Shown here: one piece after another, positions 1 to 9,197 of the stretch
Numbering within the stretch: the stretch's first letter is position 1
Layout: each line of letters opens with the position of its first letter
Assembly: GCA_030442035.1 (NCBI GenBank)
Contig: JAUJEA010000008.1
Coordinates: 271,962-335,961 of the forward strand
Length of the DNA: 64,000 nucleotides
From: Splendidivirga corallicola
GTDB taxonomy: Bacteria; Bacteroidota; Bacteroidia; Cytophagales; Cyclobacteriaceae
Direction of reading: 5' to 3'
The notes under the pieces: generated by a model
Databases searched by the model: none
What the model was told of the DNA's origin: nothing
What the model saw: the letters and a program-made list of their open reading frames with translations, nothing else
Made by a program: the position numbers and the translations under genes

Positions 1-1049
1 TTTATGAATCGCATCCGCACATCGGCACTAACAAGCTTCCAAAAGTGGTGGCTGATATGAGGAAGAGCATTATTGATGCAGGTGGTTTGATTCTATTCAA
101 CACAAAGGTAACGGATCTGATCGTTGAGAGAACCGAAATAAAGGGGGTGATCACGCATGATGGGGAAAGAATAGAAGGAGCCGGTGTCATATTGGCGACG
201 GGCCACTCAGCAAGAGACATTTTCGAATTATTACACCACAAAAAAATTAGCATTGAGGCAAAACCCTTTGCGCTGGGAGTTCGAATAGAACACGCTCAAA
301 ACCTGATTGATAACATTCAATATCACTGTAGTGGTGAAAGGGATATGATGCTTCCCGCCTCCTCCTATTCATTGGTCCAGCAAGTGCAGACAACCAATGG
401 TCAAAAGGGTGTATTTTCATTTTGCATGTGTCCGGGAGGTTTTATTGTACCTGCAGCCACGGCTCCGGGGGAAATTGTGGTAAACGGCATGAGTCCATCC
501 AGAAGAGATTCCAAATATGCCAATTCGGGTATCGTTGTATCCGTAGAGAATAGTGATTACCCCTCCTTCCAAAAGTATGGCCCGTTGGCCGGCATGTATT
601 TTCAAAGGGATATAGAACAAAAAGCATGGACCATAGGGGGCAAAACACAAGCTGCACCGGCACAGAGAATGGTAGATTTCCTGCATAAAAAAATCTCGAC
701 CTCCCTTCTTGACACAAGTTATCAACCAGGTCTAACATCAGTAGACATGACCTCTGTCCTACCCCATTTCATTACCGAGGGACTCAAAAAAGGTTTTAAA
801 GGTTTCGGAAAAAAAATGCCCGGATACCTAACAAATGAAGCGCAAATAATTGGTGTAGAAAGCCGTACATCCTCTCCCGTGATGATACCAAGGGATCGTG
901 ACACACTGGAACACATTCAGATAAAACGTCTATACCCATGTGGTGAAGGCGCTGGTTACGCAGGGGGAATTGTTTCTGCTGCCATGGATGGAGAGCGTTG
1001 CGCTGATGCGATATTGGATAAATACCTAAGCTCCAGAAGAAAGGCATAG
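1..1049 (+). CDS. FAD-dependent dehydrogenase (COG2509-like), 5' end missing
   Basis: This is the C-terminal part of an FAD-dependent oxidoreductase. The frame is open to the left edge, so the start and the N-terminal FAD-binding Rossmann motif lie outside the window. What can be read begins YESHPHIGTNKLPKVVADM, a signature I associate with the COG2509 family of uncharacterised FAD-dependent dehydrogenases. Further on, VILATGHSARDIFELL is a typical NAD(P)/FAD-binding ATG motif, and the C-terminal LYPCGEGAGYAGGIVSAAMDG is the usual second FAD contact of this fold. An internal GTG at 45 and ATG at 57 are not real starts, because the homology-like signal runs upstream of them. The gene ends at a TAG and converges on the cytochrome/sugar dehydrogenase gene 68 bp away. 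The substrate is unknown. Confidence 0.85.
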   Translation, partial: YESHPHIGTNKLPKVVADMRKSIIDAGGLILFNTKVTDLIVERTEIKGVITHDGERIEGAGVILATGHSARDIFELLHHKKISIEAKPFALGVRIEHAQNLIDNIQYHCSGERDMMLPASSYSLVQQVQTTNGQKGVFSFCMCPGGFIVPAATAPGEIVVNGMSPSRRDSKYANSGIVVSVENSDYPSFQKYGPLAGMYFQRDIEQKAWTIGGKTQAAPAQRMVDFLHKKISTSLLDTSYQPGLTSVDMTSVLPHFITEGLKKGFKGFGKKMPGYLTNEAQIIGVESRTSSPVMIPRDRDTLEHIQIKRLYPCGEGAGYAGGIVSAAMDGERCADAILDKYLSSRRKA

Positions 1050-1116
1050 CTTTCGGAAAGCATCAAAGGTTCGGACTTATGATGAAAGGGAATTTCAATG
1101 CGACGTGAATCATATT

Positions 1117-2862
1117 CTATTGCGCACTCATCGATACATCCTTGATTTTCCGGATTTTACCATCAGCTTTGCTCATAATATAAAGGTTTTTAAAATGGTC
1201 TTCACCGATTCGGAGATCAACCCTTTGATTGTTGACGATCTTTTTAAGATCAGTCTCTATGCCCTTATATTGCACCGATAGCTCATACACGGGAGCCATG
1301 ACTGAGCTATTTTCGATTCTTTCAGTATAGAAAAGCTTTCCTGAAACAATATCTCCAAAAATATATTTACCTTTCAGCTTTGCGATTTGTCCATCGTAAG
1401 TATGCCCTCCACAAATCGCCTGACCTGCATAATGATCGTATTGAGCAAAAGGATATTGGTAAACAGTATCTTTTTCTGTCAAAGGGGAAACATTACTAAG
1501 ATCAAAAGGATCTATTTGATAGTTCCCTTCTCTTACATTCCAGCCATAGTCTTTACCAGGTTCAACAATATTGAGCTCTTCAAATGATAGTTCTCCCACA
1601 TCTGCCACAACCAATTTACGATCGCTGGTTCCTGTCCAAGATATGCGATGAGGATTCCTAAATCCATAAGCCCATATCTCTTTTCTTGTATTGGGATCCT
1701 TACTTTCATAATAAGGGTTATCCCGAGGGATACCATATTGGCCATTAGGACTGTTATTTCCCTGAGGGTCTATTCTGATAATAGTACCTAGAAAGGAATT
1801 TAAGCTGTGGCACAGCTGGGGGAAACCCCCAATAGTTGAACCTGCATCACCTATACCAATATACAGCATACCATATTCTTTATCTCCAGGCTTTACTTCA
1901 GGAACAAAATTCATGTCCTGGACACCATGTATACCGCTTGGCACATTGATCCGAAGAAGCTCCCTTCTTGTTCCCTTAAAGACATCTGCGGTTGGATCTT
2001 CCATTTTCCATTCCGACAGTACCCATTGCATTGCTACCTTAATGCTATCGGCATAATGGAAATCAGCCGTTTTGCCCTCATATTTTTCAGTGTGTGTAAT
2101 GTAAATAGCGCCATTTTTCAAATAATCAGGATGAAAGGCAAAACTTCCCAAACCCGTTCCGAGACCTGGAGCATCAATGAATGAGGCAATTTCCGATCTG
2201 ATATCCAGAAAAGTTGTAATTTCATTTCCGGCTATTCTATAGATAATTCCTCTTTGGTCATTCACGAATATTTGGTTCTTTGAAACAGGGCCCGGCCTCA
2301 TGTTGGAGATTCTAACCGGTGGTGCATGCTCACTGCTGGGTGGTAATGTGATAAAGTCCTCTATTTCCAGGACTAATCCTGATGGACGTACAGGTTCTGC
2401 GGATGGTTTCTTATCAGGTCTGTTATTCTCAATATCCGGATCAAGATCGTTTGCTATAATGGGAATTTTTAAAACCTCCGTTTCATGATCGATATAAGAC
2501 AATACTGCATGAAGTTGTTGGTCTGTAAGAAATGAGAAATCTGGCATATAGGCTCCATATTTATCAAATAATTTCCGGGCTCTCGCATCTCCGGAATCAA
2601 TGACATCCTTAGGTCTTTTTACAAATTTTTCCAACCATTCAAAAGCTAATATTTTCGTTGTACCACCCAGTTTTGGTCCAATACCTGCCTTTTCAATCCC
2701 ATGGCAAGAAGAACAATAGGTTGTGAATACTTTTTCTCCCTCCTTAAGGATAGTCGGATCCGTAGAATATTTCTTGTGATTCGTTTGGCATCCACCAATT
2801 GAAAAAATCAAAATGATACTCAAAGAAATAAATGACTTGAAAGAATAAAGATTTGTAACCAT
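1117..2862 (-). CDS. Lipoprotein with cytochrome c domain and PQQ-dependent sugar dehydrogenase (GSDH) domain
   Basis: A predicted lipoprotein of 581 residues. Hydrophobic residues 8-22 lead to a lipobox ending at Cys25. Residues about 35-130 form a class I cytochrome c domain, with the haem motif CSSCH at 50-54 and a likely axial Met at 106 (YMPDFSF). Residues about 160-570 resemble the glucose/sorbosone dehydrogenase beta-propeller, with segments such as LGSFAFHPDYLKNGAIYI, GMLYIGIGDAG, IWAYGFRNPHRI and GKDYGWNVREG. Family knowledge suggests oxidation of a sugar or aldose by PQQ, with electrons passed to the attached haem. In Bacteroidota the protein would sit in the periplasm or at an outer membrane face. 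It is divergent from the chemotaxis operon and convergent with the FAD dehydrogenase. The real substrate cannot be read from sequence. Confidence 0.85.
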   Translation of the reverse strand: MVTNLYSFKSFISLSIILIFSIGGCQTNHKKYSTDPTILKEGEKVFTTYCSSCHGIEKAGIGPKLGGTTKILAFEWLEKFVKRPKDVIDSGDARARKLFDKYGAYMPDFSFLTDQQLHAVLSYIDHETEVLKIPIIANDLDPDIENNRPDKKPSAEPVRPSGLVLEIEDFITLPPSSEHAPPVRISNMRPGPVSKNQIFVNDQRGIIYRIAGNEITTFLDIRSEIASFIDAPGLGTGLGSFAFHPDYLKNGAIYITHTEKYEGKTADFHYADSIKVAMQWVLSEWKMEDPTADVFKGTRRELLRINVPSGIHGVQDMNFVPEVKPGDKEYGMLYIGIGDAGSTIGGFPQLCHSLNSFLGTIIRIDPQGNNSPNGQYGIPRDNPYYESKDPNTRKEIWAYGFRNPHRISWTGTSDRKLVVADVGELSFEELNIVEPGKDYGWNVREGNYQIDPFDLSNVSPLTEKDTVYQYPFAQYDHYAGQAICGGHTYDGQIAKLKGKYIFGDIVSGKLFYTERIENSSVMAPVYELSVQYKGIETDLKKIVNNQRVDLRIGEDHFKNLYIMSKADGKIRKIKDVSMSAQ

Positions 2863-3727
2863 TGAAATCGAAGTGTAATAAGGGACTATTTAAAAAAAGA
2901 AACAATGTCTCTTTACATGTAAAGGTCGTCAATTGTTAAGAGAACATCTAACTAAATAACTGAGTCAATTGTGATTACCCTTAATAAGGTCTGATCGTGA
3001 AGCATATTGGCCATAATGTTTCTATCTAAAAGTGTCCATTTATGCTTTTTGTAAATTCCATAATAGCTGCCAAATAGAGCAATATTCAATAATTTCCACC
3101 GAGCAAAGCACATTACATTGACAATCAATAACTTAAATCAAATCAATCATATTTGAGCCAAACATACAGAACAGAGATTGGTAGAATTTTCTAGGTATTT
3201 TTCGCAGATGAAATTAAGGGATTACGCTATAGTATGTATGCCTACTAAATTTTACTTTTGTAATTAACTACCCTTAAGAATGCGTTTGAATGATTCGCAT
3301 TTTAAAACTCCCTAAAGTTTGACGAAGTGAAATTTCAAGAAAACTAATTCTTGAAAAATTCACATTCCAATTACCTTTTCTGTTCCAACAGGAAAGCTTT
3401 AAAAACTGACCCTCAACTGAAGCAAATAGGCAGGATTCAAAAGGGGCTTGCTGCCTAAACTTCAAAATCCTTAGTGAAAGCTTGGAAAGCTCATTGGGCA
3501 TCCAATGAACTGTTGCAGGCTTATGACAGTACCATGGATCATTTCCAAAGTGAAGATGTTTGGCTTCACTTGAATTTGGAGTAATTGTGCTATGGCTACT
3601 GAAGGCTTGATTTACTTAATGAGTAGTGATCATAATAGCATAGCTACTTCTAAAAAAGTACCAATAGTAACTAAGGAATTGATATGCATTGAGAAGAGAA
3701 CGAATTATACACACAAAAACTAAAAAA
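2863..3727. other. 865-bp divergent intergenic region
   Basis: This lies between the minus-strand cytochrome/sugar dehydrogenase gene and the plus-strand chemoreceptor gene, so promoters for both should be here. I saw no convincing gene. A TACTTTTG at 3253-3260 fits the Bacteroidota -7 element (TAnnTTTG), but no TTG lies at the expected distance upstream and it is about 470 bp from the receptor start, so I do not call it a promoter. A 41-codon open stretch without a start codon (3459-3584) is discussed under rejected items. Confidence 0.5.
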
Positions 3728-6700
3728 ATGACACTACGGAAAAATATGGAGACTACACCTGATCCCATCAGGAAAGCATCTGAGAAAGTAGTTTCCGGCA
3801 ATGGTAAATCTACTAATGGAAAATCCTCGAACGGAAAAGCAAACAGTGTTGTCGCGGCAGTTGATAGTGGCTGGGCAATGATAGAGTTTAAGCCGGACGG
3901 AACTATTATCAGTGCTAATGATAACTTCATGGAAGTAATGGGTTATGGAAAAAAGGACAAAATAGAAGGACTGCATCATCAAATTTTCTGTGATGAAACA
4001 CTCGCCAATTCAAAAGAATATAAAACATTCTGGGAGGAACTCTCAAAAGGTGTAGAAAAAGCGGGAGAATTTAAACGCGTTCAAAAAGATGGAAAAGAGG
4101 TTTGGCTGAATGCTACCTATGCACCGGTCACAGATAGTAAAGGAAATGTGAGCAAAGTGATCAAGATAGCCGCTGACATTACAAAAATGGTAAACGGTCG
4201 ATTGAATGGGGAGAATATGAAGGCGGCTATTGATATAGGTTGGGCTTCCATAGAATTTGAACCGGATGGCACCATACTTTCAGCCAATGAAAATTTTGTA
4301 AAAACCTTGGGATACGAGAACAGTGATGAAATAGTTGGTAAACATCACAGAATTTTCTGTAATGAAGAATATTCACAGTCAGCTGAATACAAAAGATTTT
4401 GGGAGGACTTGGCCAAAGGAAAAATTCATTCCGGAGAGTTCATGCGCTTTACTAAGAAAGGTGAAGAGATTTGGATCAATGCTTCTTACAATCCTGTTAA
4501 AGACGAACAGGGCAACGTCATCAGGATCATAAAAATTGCAACTGATATTACAAGTATGGTCGCCGCCCGGATGGTAGGGGAACACATGCAGGAAGCTATT
4601 AATACAGGCTGGGCTTCCATAGAATTTAAGCCGGACGGGACCATACTTTCTGCTAATAAAAACTTCTTAAATGCACTCGGCTATGATAACAAAGATGAAG
4701 TGGTAGGAAAGCATCACAAAATTTTCTGTGAACAGGCGTATGCAGCTTCTTCTGAGTACAAAAGGTTTTGGGAAAACCTGGCAGAAGGAAAAATCCATTC
4801 CGGTGAGTTCAAGCGTGTTACCAAAGAGGGACAAGAGGTCTGGATCAACGCCTCGTATACACCAGTTAAAGATAAGGCCGGAAAAGTTACAAAAGTCATT
4901 AAAATAGCTGCGGATATCACGGATATGGTAGCCTCAAGGGCTGTAGGAGAGCATATGAGTGCTGCAGTCAATACCGGATGGGCGTCTATAGAATTCGAAC
5001 CGGATGGAACCATATTAACTGCCAACAAAAATTTTCTACAGGCAGTAGAGTATGAAAACGAGGAAGAAATAGTTGGTAAACATCACCGTATCTTTTGTGA
5101 GAAGGGGTATGCAGAATCTACAGAATACAAAAGATTTTGGGAGAATCTAGCCAACGGTGGCGTACAAGCCGGTGAATTCAAGCGCCTGAGTAAAAACGGA
5201 AATGAAGTTTGGATCAACGCATCTTATACACCGGTTACAGATAGTGAAGGCCGCGTTGTCAAAGTGATTAAAATTGCCACTGATATTACGGATATGGTGG
5301 CTTCACGATTGAAGGGAGAAAACTTGCAGGCAGCTGTAGATACCGGCTGGGCATTGATTGAGTTCGAGCCTGACGGGACCATTGTTACCGCTAACGACAA
5401 TTTTCTGCAGGCCATGGGTTATAGCAATCAGGCTGAAATCTCGGGGCAGCATCACCGTATTTTCTGTGATGCTTCTCATGCCGCTTCACCTGAATATTCG
5501 AAATTCTGGAAAGATCTTGCTAACGGTGTTGTTCAAAACGGAGAATATCTCCGTGTTCGAAAAGATGGTCAACAGGTATGGTTACAAGCTGCTTACACAC
5601 CTTTAAAGGACGACAATGGTAATGTAAATAAAGTGATAAAAATCGCTGCGGACATTTCACCGGTAAAATTCCCTGTCCTTGCTGTCAATGAAATAATCAA
5701 TGACGTGTCCAAAGGTAATTTAACAAGGAAATTTGATATGACTGCAGAGGGGTACGTCAAGGAAATGGGTGATGCGTTGAATGTGGCCATTGACAATCTC
5801 AACAGTTTGCTAAGCGCCATAAATGTCAGTGCTCAGCAGGTCTCCCAATCTGCAGATAGCATGATGGAACGAAGCACAGGTATGAAAAATAATACCAATG
5901 AAGTTGCTTCTGCTATTTCACAGATGTCCAAAGGTGCGCAGGATCAGGCTGCAAAAACTGATGAATCCTCCAACTTAGCGGAGGCTGTGATGAAGTCAGC
6001 AACAGATATGGAAGAAAAAGCCAATATCATCAATAAAGCTGCTGAAAACGGAAAGAAAAGTTCTGAGAGCGGTTTGAAAATCATTAAGAATCTGGTGGAA
6101 AATATGGAAGGCATTAGTTCTTCGGCAAACCTGACGGCTGACTCCATCAAAATACTTACGGAACGTGCAGATGAAATAGGGCGCACACTTAATGTGATTA
6201 CAGATATCGCAGCTCAAACTAATTTGTTGGCACTGAATGCAGCAATAGAGGCAGCAAGAGCCGGGGAAGCTGGTAGAGGATTTGCTGTTGTCGCTGAAGA
6301 AATCAGAAAACTGGCTGAAGAATCGCGAAAATCAGCAGTTGATATTGAAAAGATCATTGGAGATGTGCAGAAAGATACTCAAGCCGCAAGTAAGGCTATT
6401 GAAACCATGGAAGGTAGTGTTAAACAAGGTAATTCTGCCTCCACCGAGGCTGAATCCATCTTCGTGGAGATAGCCAATTCAAGTGATGAAACTTTCAATC
6501 ATTCAAAAGAGATACAGGAAGCCACGGGAACACAAAAAGCCTCTATTGATACTGTTGTGAAAAATATAGAACAGATTGTGGTAGTGGCTGAAGAAACGGC
6601 GGCGGGCACACAACAAGTGGCAAGTAGCTCGCAAGAGCTGAACAATGGAATGGAAGACATTGCCAGTGCCAGTACCCAGCTCTCAGAAATTGCAGCAGAA

Positions 6701-6739
6701 CTACAATCCGGTGTTAGTCAGTTTAAATTGTCAGAATAA
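3728..6739 (+). CDS. Soluble methyl-accepting chemotaxis protein with five PAS domains
   Basis: A cytoplasmic chemoreceptor of 1003 residues from the ATG at 3728; a TTG 39 bp upstream is in frame but less likely. No signal peptide or membrane segment is visible. After a Ser/Gly/Asn/Lys-rich leader come five PAS/PAC modules of exactly 123 residues each. They carry GWAxIEFxPDGTI, a conserved HHxIFC motif and a closing VIKIAxDI. This is the arrangement of BdlA/Aer-like soluble receptors; members of that group can bind haem or flavin, but the ligand here is unknown. A HAMP-like linker (about [19 protein letters not shown]) follows, then the kinase-control hairpin with the highly conserved tip [20 protein letters not shown]. 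It heads the chemosensory operon, with cheW 15 bp downstream, and should set CheA activity in response to an intracellular cue. Confidence 0.93.
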   Translation: MTLRKNMETTPDPIRKASEKVVSGNGKSTNGKSSNGKANSVVAAVDSGWAMIEFKPDGTIISANDNFMEVMGYGKKDKIEGLHHQIFCDETLANSKEYKTFWEELSKGVEKAGEFKRVQKDGKEVWLNATYAPVTDSKGNVSKVIKIAADITKMVNGRLNGENMKAAIDIGWASIEFEPDGTILSANENFVKTLGYENSDEIVGKHHRIFCNEEYSQSAEYKRFWEDLAKGKIHSGEFMRFTKKGEEIWINASYNPVKDEQGNVIRIIKIATDITSMVAARMVGEHMQEAINTGWASIEFKPDGTILSANKNFLNALGYDNKDEVVGKHHKIFCEQAYAASSEYKRFWENLAEGKIHSGEFKRVTKEGQEVWINASYTPVKDKAGKVTKVIKIAADITDMVASRAVGEHMSAAVNTGWASIEFEPDGTILTANKNFLQAVEYENEEEIVGKHHRIFCEKGYAESTEYKRFWENLANGGVQAGEFKRLSKNGNEVWINASYTPVTDSEGRVVKVIKIATDITDMVASRLKGENLQAAVDTGWALIEFEPDGTIVTANDNFLQAMGYSNQAEISGQHHRIFCDASHAASPEYSKFWKDLANGVVQNGEYLRVRKDGQQVWLQAAYTPLKDDNGNVNKVIKIAADISPVKFPVLAVNEIINDVSKGNLTRKFDMTAEGYVKEMGDALNVAIDNLNSLLSAINVSAQQVSQSADSMMERSTGMKNNTNEVASAISQMSKGAQDQAAKTDESSNLAEAVMKSATDMEEKANIINKAAENGKKSSESGLKIIKNLVENMEGISSSANLTADSIKILTERADEIGRTLNVITDIAAQTNLLALNAAIEAARAGEAGRGFAVVAEEIRKLAEESRKSAVDIEKIIGDVQKDTQAASKAIETMEGSVKQGNSASTEAESIFVEIANSSDETFNHSKEIQEATGTQKASIDTVVKNIEQIVVVAEETAAGTQQVASSSQELNNGMEDIASASTQLSEIAAELQSGVSQFKLSE
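3860..5704 (+). repeat. Five tandem 369-nt PAS-coding repeats
   Basis: The codons for the [V/I]-[D/N]-x-GW motif fall at 3860, 4229, 4598, 4967 and 5336, so each unit is exactly 369 nt (123 codons) with no indel between units. Stretches of near-identical DNA recur, for example around GGGCTTCCATAGAATTT and GGAACCATA. The repeat lies wholly within the chemoreceptor gene and encodes its five sensor modules. Units 2-4 look closest to each other and units 1 and 5 more diverged, which suggests recent internal duplication. Confidence 0.92.
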
Positions 6740-6754
6740 CACAACTTTCTATTT

Positions 6755-7288
6755 ATGAACGATTTAAAAGAACCTAAAAAGGAAGGCCATCTCGAGGAAA
6801 TTAGCTACGACAGTGAACAAATCATTGTATTTAAACAAGCTGGTGAGGAGTATGGCTTACATATAGACCAGATCAAAGAGGTAGTAATAACACCAAACAT
6901 TACCAGAATGCCACAAACGCCTCATTACATCAAGGGTGTAGCGAATATTAGAGGAAATATTATTGCCATCATTGATTTGGAAGAAAAGTTTGGTTTGAAA
7001 GATGATCAAAATACTTCAGTGAAATCAGATGAGCAGTGCTATACACTTGTTGTTGAAAGTGAAGAATTCAAAGTAGGGATTCTCGTGAATGAGGTGCCTA
7101 ATACGCTAACTGTATCTACCAAGGACATTGAGGATTCTATTAACATTGCCAGTAGCGGAGAAGTTGATCAGGATTATATCCGTGGAATAATTAAGTTGAA
7201 AGACAGGCTGGTAATCTTAATTGACATTTTCAAAGTCCTCAATGAAAAAGACAAAGATCTAATTGTTGGCAAGAATCATGTTGATTGA
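6755..7288 (+). CDS. cheW: Chemotaxis coupling protein CheW
   Basis: A 177-residue protein with a charged 20-residue N-terminal tail followed by a single CheW-like SH3-type domain. Diagnostic stretches are IIVFKQAGEEYGLHIDQIKEVV, PHYIKGVANIRGNIIAIIDL with the conserved RG, and YIRGIIKLKDRLVILIDI near the end. CheW couples receptor hairpins to the P5 domain of CheA, here presumably linking the five-PAS receptor to the CheA encoded at 9198. The gene is 15 bp after the receptor stop and overlaps the cheD start by 11 nt, so it is clearly part of the operon. It is the only stand-alone CheW in the window. Confidence 0.93.
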   Translation: MNDLKEPKKEGHLEEISYDSEQIIVFKQAGEEYGLHIDQIKEVVITPNITRMPQTPHYIKGVANIRGNIIAIIDLEEKFGLKDDQNTSVKSDEQCYTLVVESEEFKVGILVNEVPNTLTVSTKDIEDSINIASSGEVDQDYIRGIIKLKDRLVILIDIFKVLNEKDKDLIVGKNHVD

Positions 7289-7763
7289 AAACAAGTCACT
7301 GCATTATGATCTGAGTATAGGTCAATCGATGATAACAAAGCGTCCTGCAATAGTCACGTGTTTTGGTTTAGGCTCGTGTATAGGTGTTTTCATCTATGAC
7401 AAACTCGGACGAATCGGGGGAGGTGCGCATATCATGCTTCCGGGTGACAAGATTTACTCTAATCTTCCTGAGAAGCATCATTATGCTAATTCCGGATTGA
7501 AAGATCTGGTAAACATCATGCGTCAATATGGATCCACATTGGTACTCCATGCAAAACTTGTAGGTGGTGCCAATGTCTTAAGTACCTCGGGATATCAAAT
7601 CGGAGAAAGGAATGCCCTGGCAGTCCATCAGATACTAGACGATCTGAAAGTAAAAATAATCAGTCAGGATCTGGGTGGTTCAATGAGCAGAACAGCCAGA
7701 TTTAACTTTCCTCAAAATATAGTTGAAGTAAAAACATCAGAAGGTAAAAAGTATATCATTTAA
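7278..7763 (+). CDS. cheD: Chemoreceptor glutamine deamidase CheD
   Basis: A protein of 161 residues from the ATG at 7278, which overlaps the cheW stop by 11 nt; an in-frame TTG at 7263 is a less likely start. CheD deamidates receptor glutamines and can be bound by CheC, which raises CheC phosphatase activity. The Cys-His pair expected in this family is present: Cys34 in CFGLGSCIGVFIYD and His51 in GGGAHIMLPG. The C-terminal part (RTARFNFPQNIVEV) is also typical. The next gene, cheY, starts at the base directly after this stop codon. A cheC-like gene in the same operon fits the known CheC-CheD partnership. Confidence 0.92.
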   Translation: MLIENKSLHYDLSIGQSMITKRPAIVTCFGLGSCIGVFIYDKLGRIGGGAHIMLPGDKIYSNLPEKHHYANSGLKDLVNIMRQYGSTLVLHAKLVGGANVLSTSGYQIGERNALAVHQILDDLKVKIISQDLGGSMSRTARFNFPQNIVEVKTSEGKKYII

Positions 7764-8132
7764 ATGTTAAATGCGATGAGCAAAAGTGTTTTAATTGTAG
7801 ACGATTCTCTTTACATGCGCACATTAATCAGAGATGCACTTGAAAGCAGTGGTTTTAACATAGCCGGAGAAGCATCAAACGGTGAGGAGGCCATTGACAT
7901 GGCCTTTGACCTACAACCTGATATTATTACGCTTGATAATATTCTCCCCGACATGATAGGTATAGATATCCTGAAGGTCTTTCAGGAAGAAGGGCTGCCT
8001 TCAAAAGTAATCATGATCAGTGCGGTAGGCCAGGAGTCTGTTATCCACGAAGGATTAACCCTTGGTGCAATTGGATATATTGTAAAACCCTTCACCTCTG
8101 AAAAGCTAATTGAGCAAATATCTGCTGCCTGA
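7764..8132 (+). CDS. cheY: CheY-like response regulator
   Basis: A stand-alone receiver domain of 122 residues with no output domain. The acidic pair is in LIVDDS, the phospho-acceptor Asp is in IITLDNILP (residue 58, or 54 if translation starts at the second ATG at 7776), and the conserved Ser and Lys are in MISAVGQ and IVKPF. It should take phosphate from CheA and act as the diffusible output of the pathway. The start is immediately after the cheD stop. With no flagellar switch genes nearby, its target is unknown and could be the gliding machinery or another effector. Confidence 0.92.
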   Translation: MLNAMSKSVLIVDDSLYMRTLIRDALESSGFNIAGEASNGEEAIDMAFDLQPDIITLDNILPDMIGIDILKVFQEEGLPSKVIMISAVGQESVIHEGLTLGAIGYIVKPFTSEKLIEQISAA

Positions 8133-8146
8133 CATGACGATCACAG

Positions 8147-9187
8147 ATGAACAAGCAAGGTATAAAAACGCTGATCATAGATGATTCGGGACTTATGAGA
8201 ATAATGTTATCCGATGCACTGAGGGCCGATCCTGAGATTTTAGTGGTAGGCACCGCCTCGAATGGTATGGAAGGGGTTGAAAAAATTTATGCACTGGATC
8301 CGGACGTTGTCATCACAGACATGGTCATGCCAAAGTATGGTGGGTTATATGTGGTTAGAAACATCATGGCTAAGAAACCCAGGCCAATATTTCTATTGAG
8401 TTCTTTAAGTCGTTCTAATTCGGAGGTGTTTGAAGCACTAAGTTCCGGAGCTGTTGACTTCATTGATAAACCCAAAAAAGAGAGTTCCAAAAGTTTCCAA
8501 AGGTCAATGGACGTTTTGATATCAAAGATAAAAATGGCCTCCACGGTGAATACCTCTAACATGGTAGTGTCCTGGCCAAAAAATAATAACCATCAGCATA
8601 CCTTTGAAGAAAATCTGGAATATGATGTCATTGCTCTGGGAGCCTCAACAGGAGGGCCTAGTACAATTGAATATATTTTAGGGCAACTTCCTTCCAATTT
8701 GAAGATTCCGGTAATCATCGCCCAACATATGCCGGAACGTTTTATCATATCTTTTTGTGAACGGTTGGAGGAAAAAACTCCTCTGAAAATCCGGATTGCC
8801 TCACACGATCAAATCATAAAACCGGGCACGATCTATCTGGCTCCCGGTACCGACAATCTTATGGTAGCATCTGCAAAAAATGGCGATAAACGCTTTCAGT
8901 TTACCAAACAAAAATTCAAAAACTTTAACAATCCTTCCATTGATTGTCTTTTCGAATCTATAGCTGAAACATTTGGTCCAAGAACTATCGCGGCAATATT
9001 GACAGGAATGGGAAAAGACGGCGCGGAAGGTCTGAAAAAAATCAGAAATATAGGAGGGCTTACCATCGCTCAGGATAAAAATTCATGTGTGGTTTACGGT
9101 ATGCCAAAGGCAGCGATCAATGCTAAAGCAGTTGATTACACCTTAAAACTCAAGGAGATTCCAGGGTTTATAGTGAGTTGTTTATAA
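8147..9187 (+). CDS. cheB: Protein-glutamate methylesterase CheB
   Basis: A 346-residue two-domain enzyme. Residues 1-120 form a receiver with phospho-acceptor Asp58 (VVITDMVMP). Residues about 158-346 form the methylesterase, with nucleophile Ser167 in LGASTGGPST, the catalytic His in IAQHMPERF and the Asp in LTGMGKDGAEG. It removes methyl groups from receptor glutamates when phosphorylated by CheA, which gives adaptation together with the CheR at 13509. It also carries the expected deamidase-type active site. It lies 14 bp after cheY and 10 bp before cheA, in the same operon. All key residues are intact. Confidence 0.95.
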   Translation: MNKQGIKTLIIDDSGLMRIMLSDALRADPEILVVGTASNGMEGVEKIYALDPDVVITDMVMPKYGGLYVVRNIMAKKPRPIFLLSSLSRSNSEVFEALSSGAVDFIDKPKKESSKSFQRSMDVLISKIKMASTVNTSNMVVSWPKNNNHQHTFEENLEYDVIALGASTGGPSTIEYILGQLPSNLKIPVIIAQHMPERFIISFCERLEEKTPLKIRIASHDQIIKPGTIYLAPGTDNLMVASAKNGDKRFQFTKQKFKNFNNPSIDCLFESIAETFGPRTIAAILTGMGKDGAEGLKKIRNIGGLTIAQDKNSCVVYGMPKAAINAKAVDYTLKLKEIPGFIVSCL

Positions 9188-9197
9188 AGAACAAAAT

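Noticed and set aside
3253..3260. TACTTTTG as a Bacteroidota -7 promoter element
   Set aside because: No TTG at the expected distance upstream and about 470 bp from the gene.
3274..3501. 75-codon minus-strand frame in the receptor upstream region
   Set aside because: Composition looks like random translation; no signal, domain or operon context.
3459..3584. Open frame of 41 codons with a Trp-rich sequence (KAWKAHWASNELLQAY) ending in TAA
   Set aside because: No start codon near its beginning and no neighbouring fragment of the same family; could be a pseudogene remnant or chance.
3860..5704. Regular repeats considered as a CRISPR-like or mobile array
   Set aside because: The 369-nt units are coding PAS modules in one continuous frame, not short repeats with spacers.
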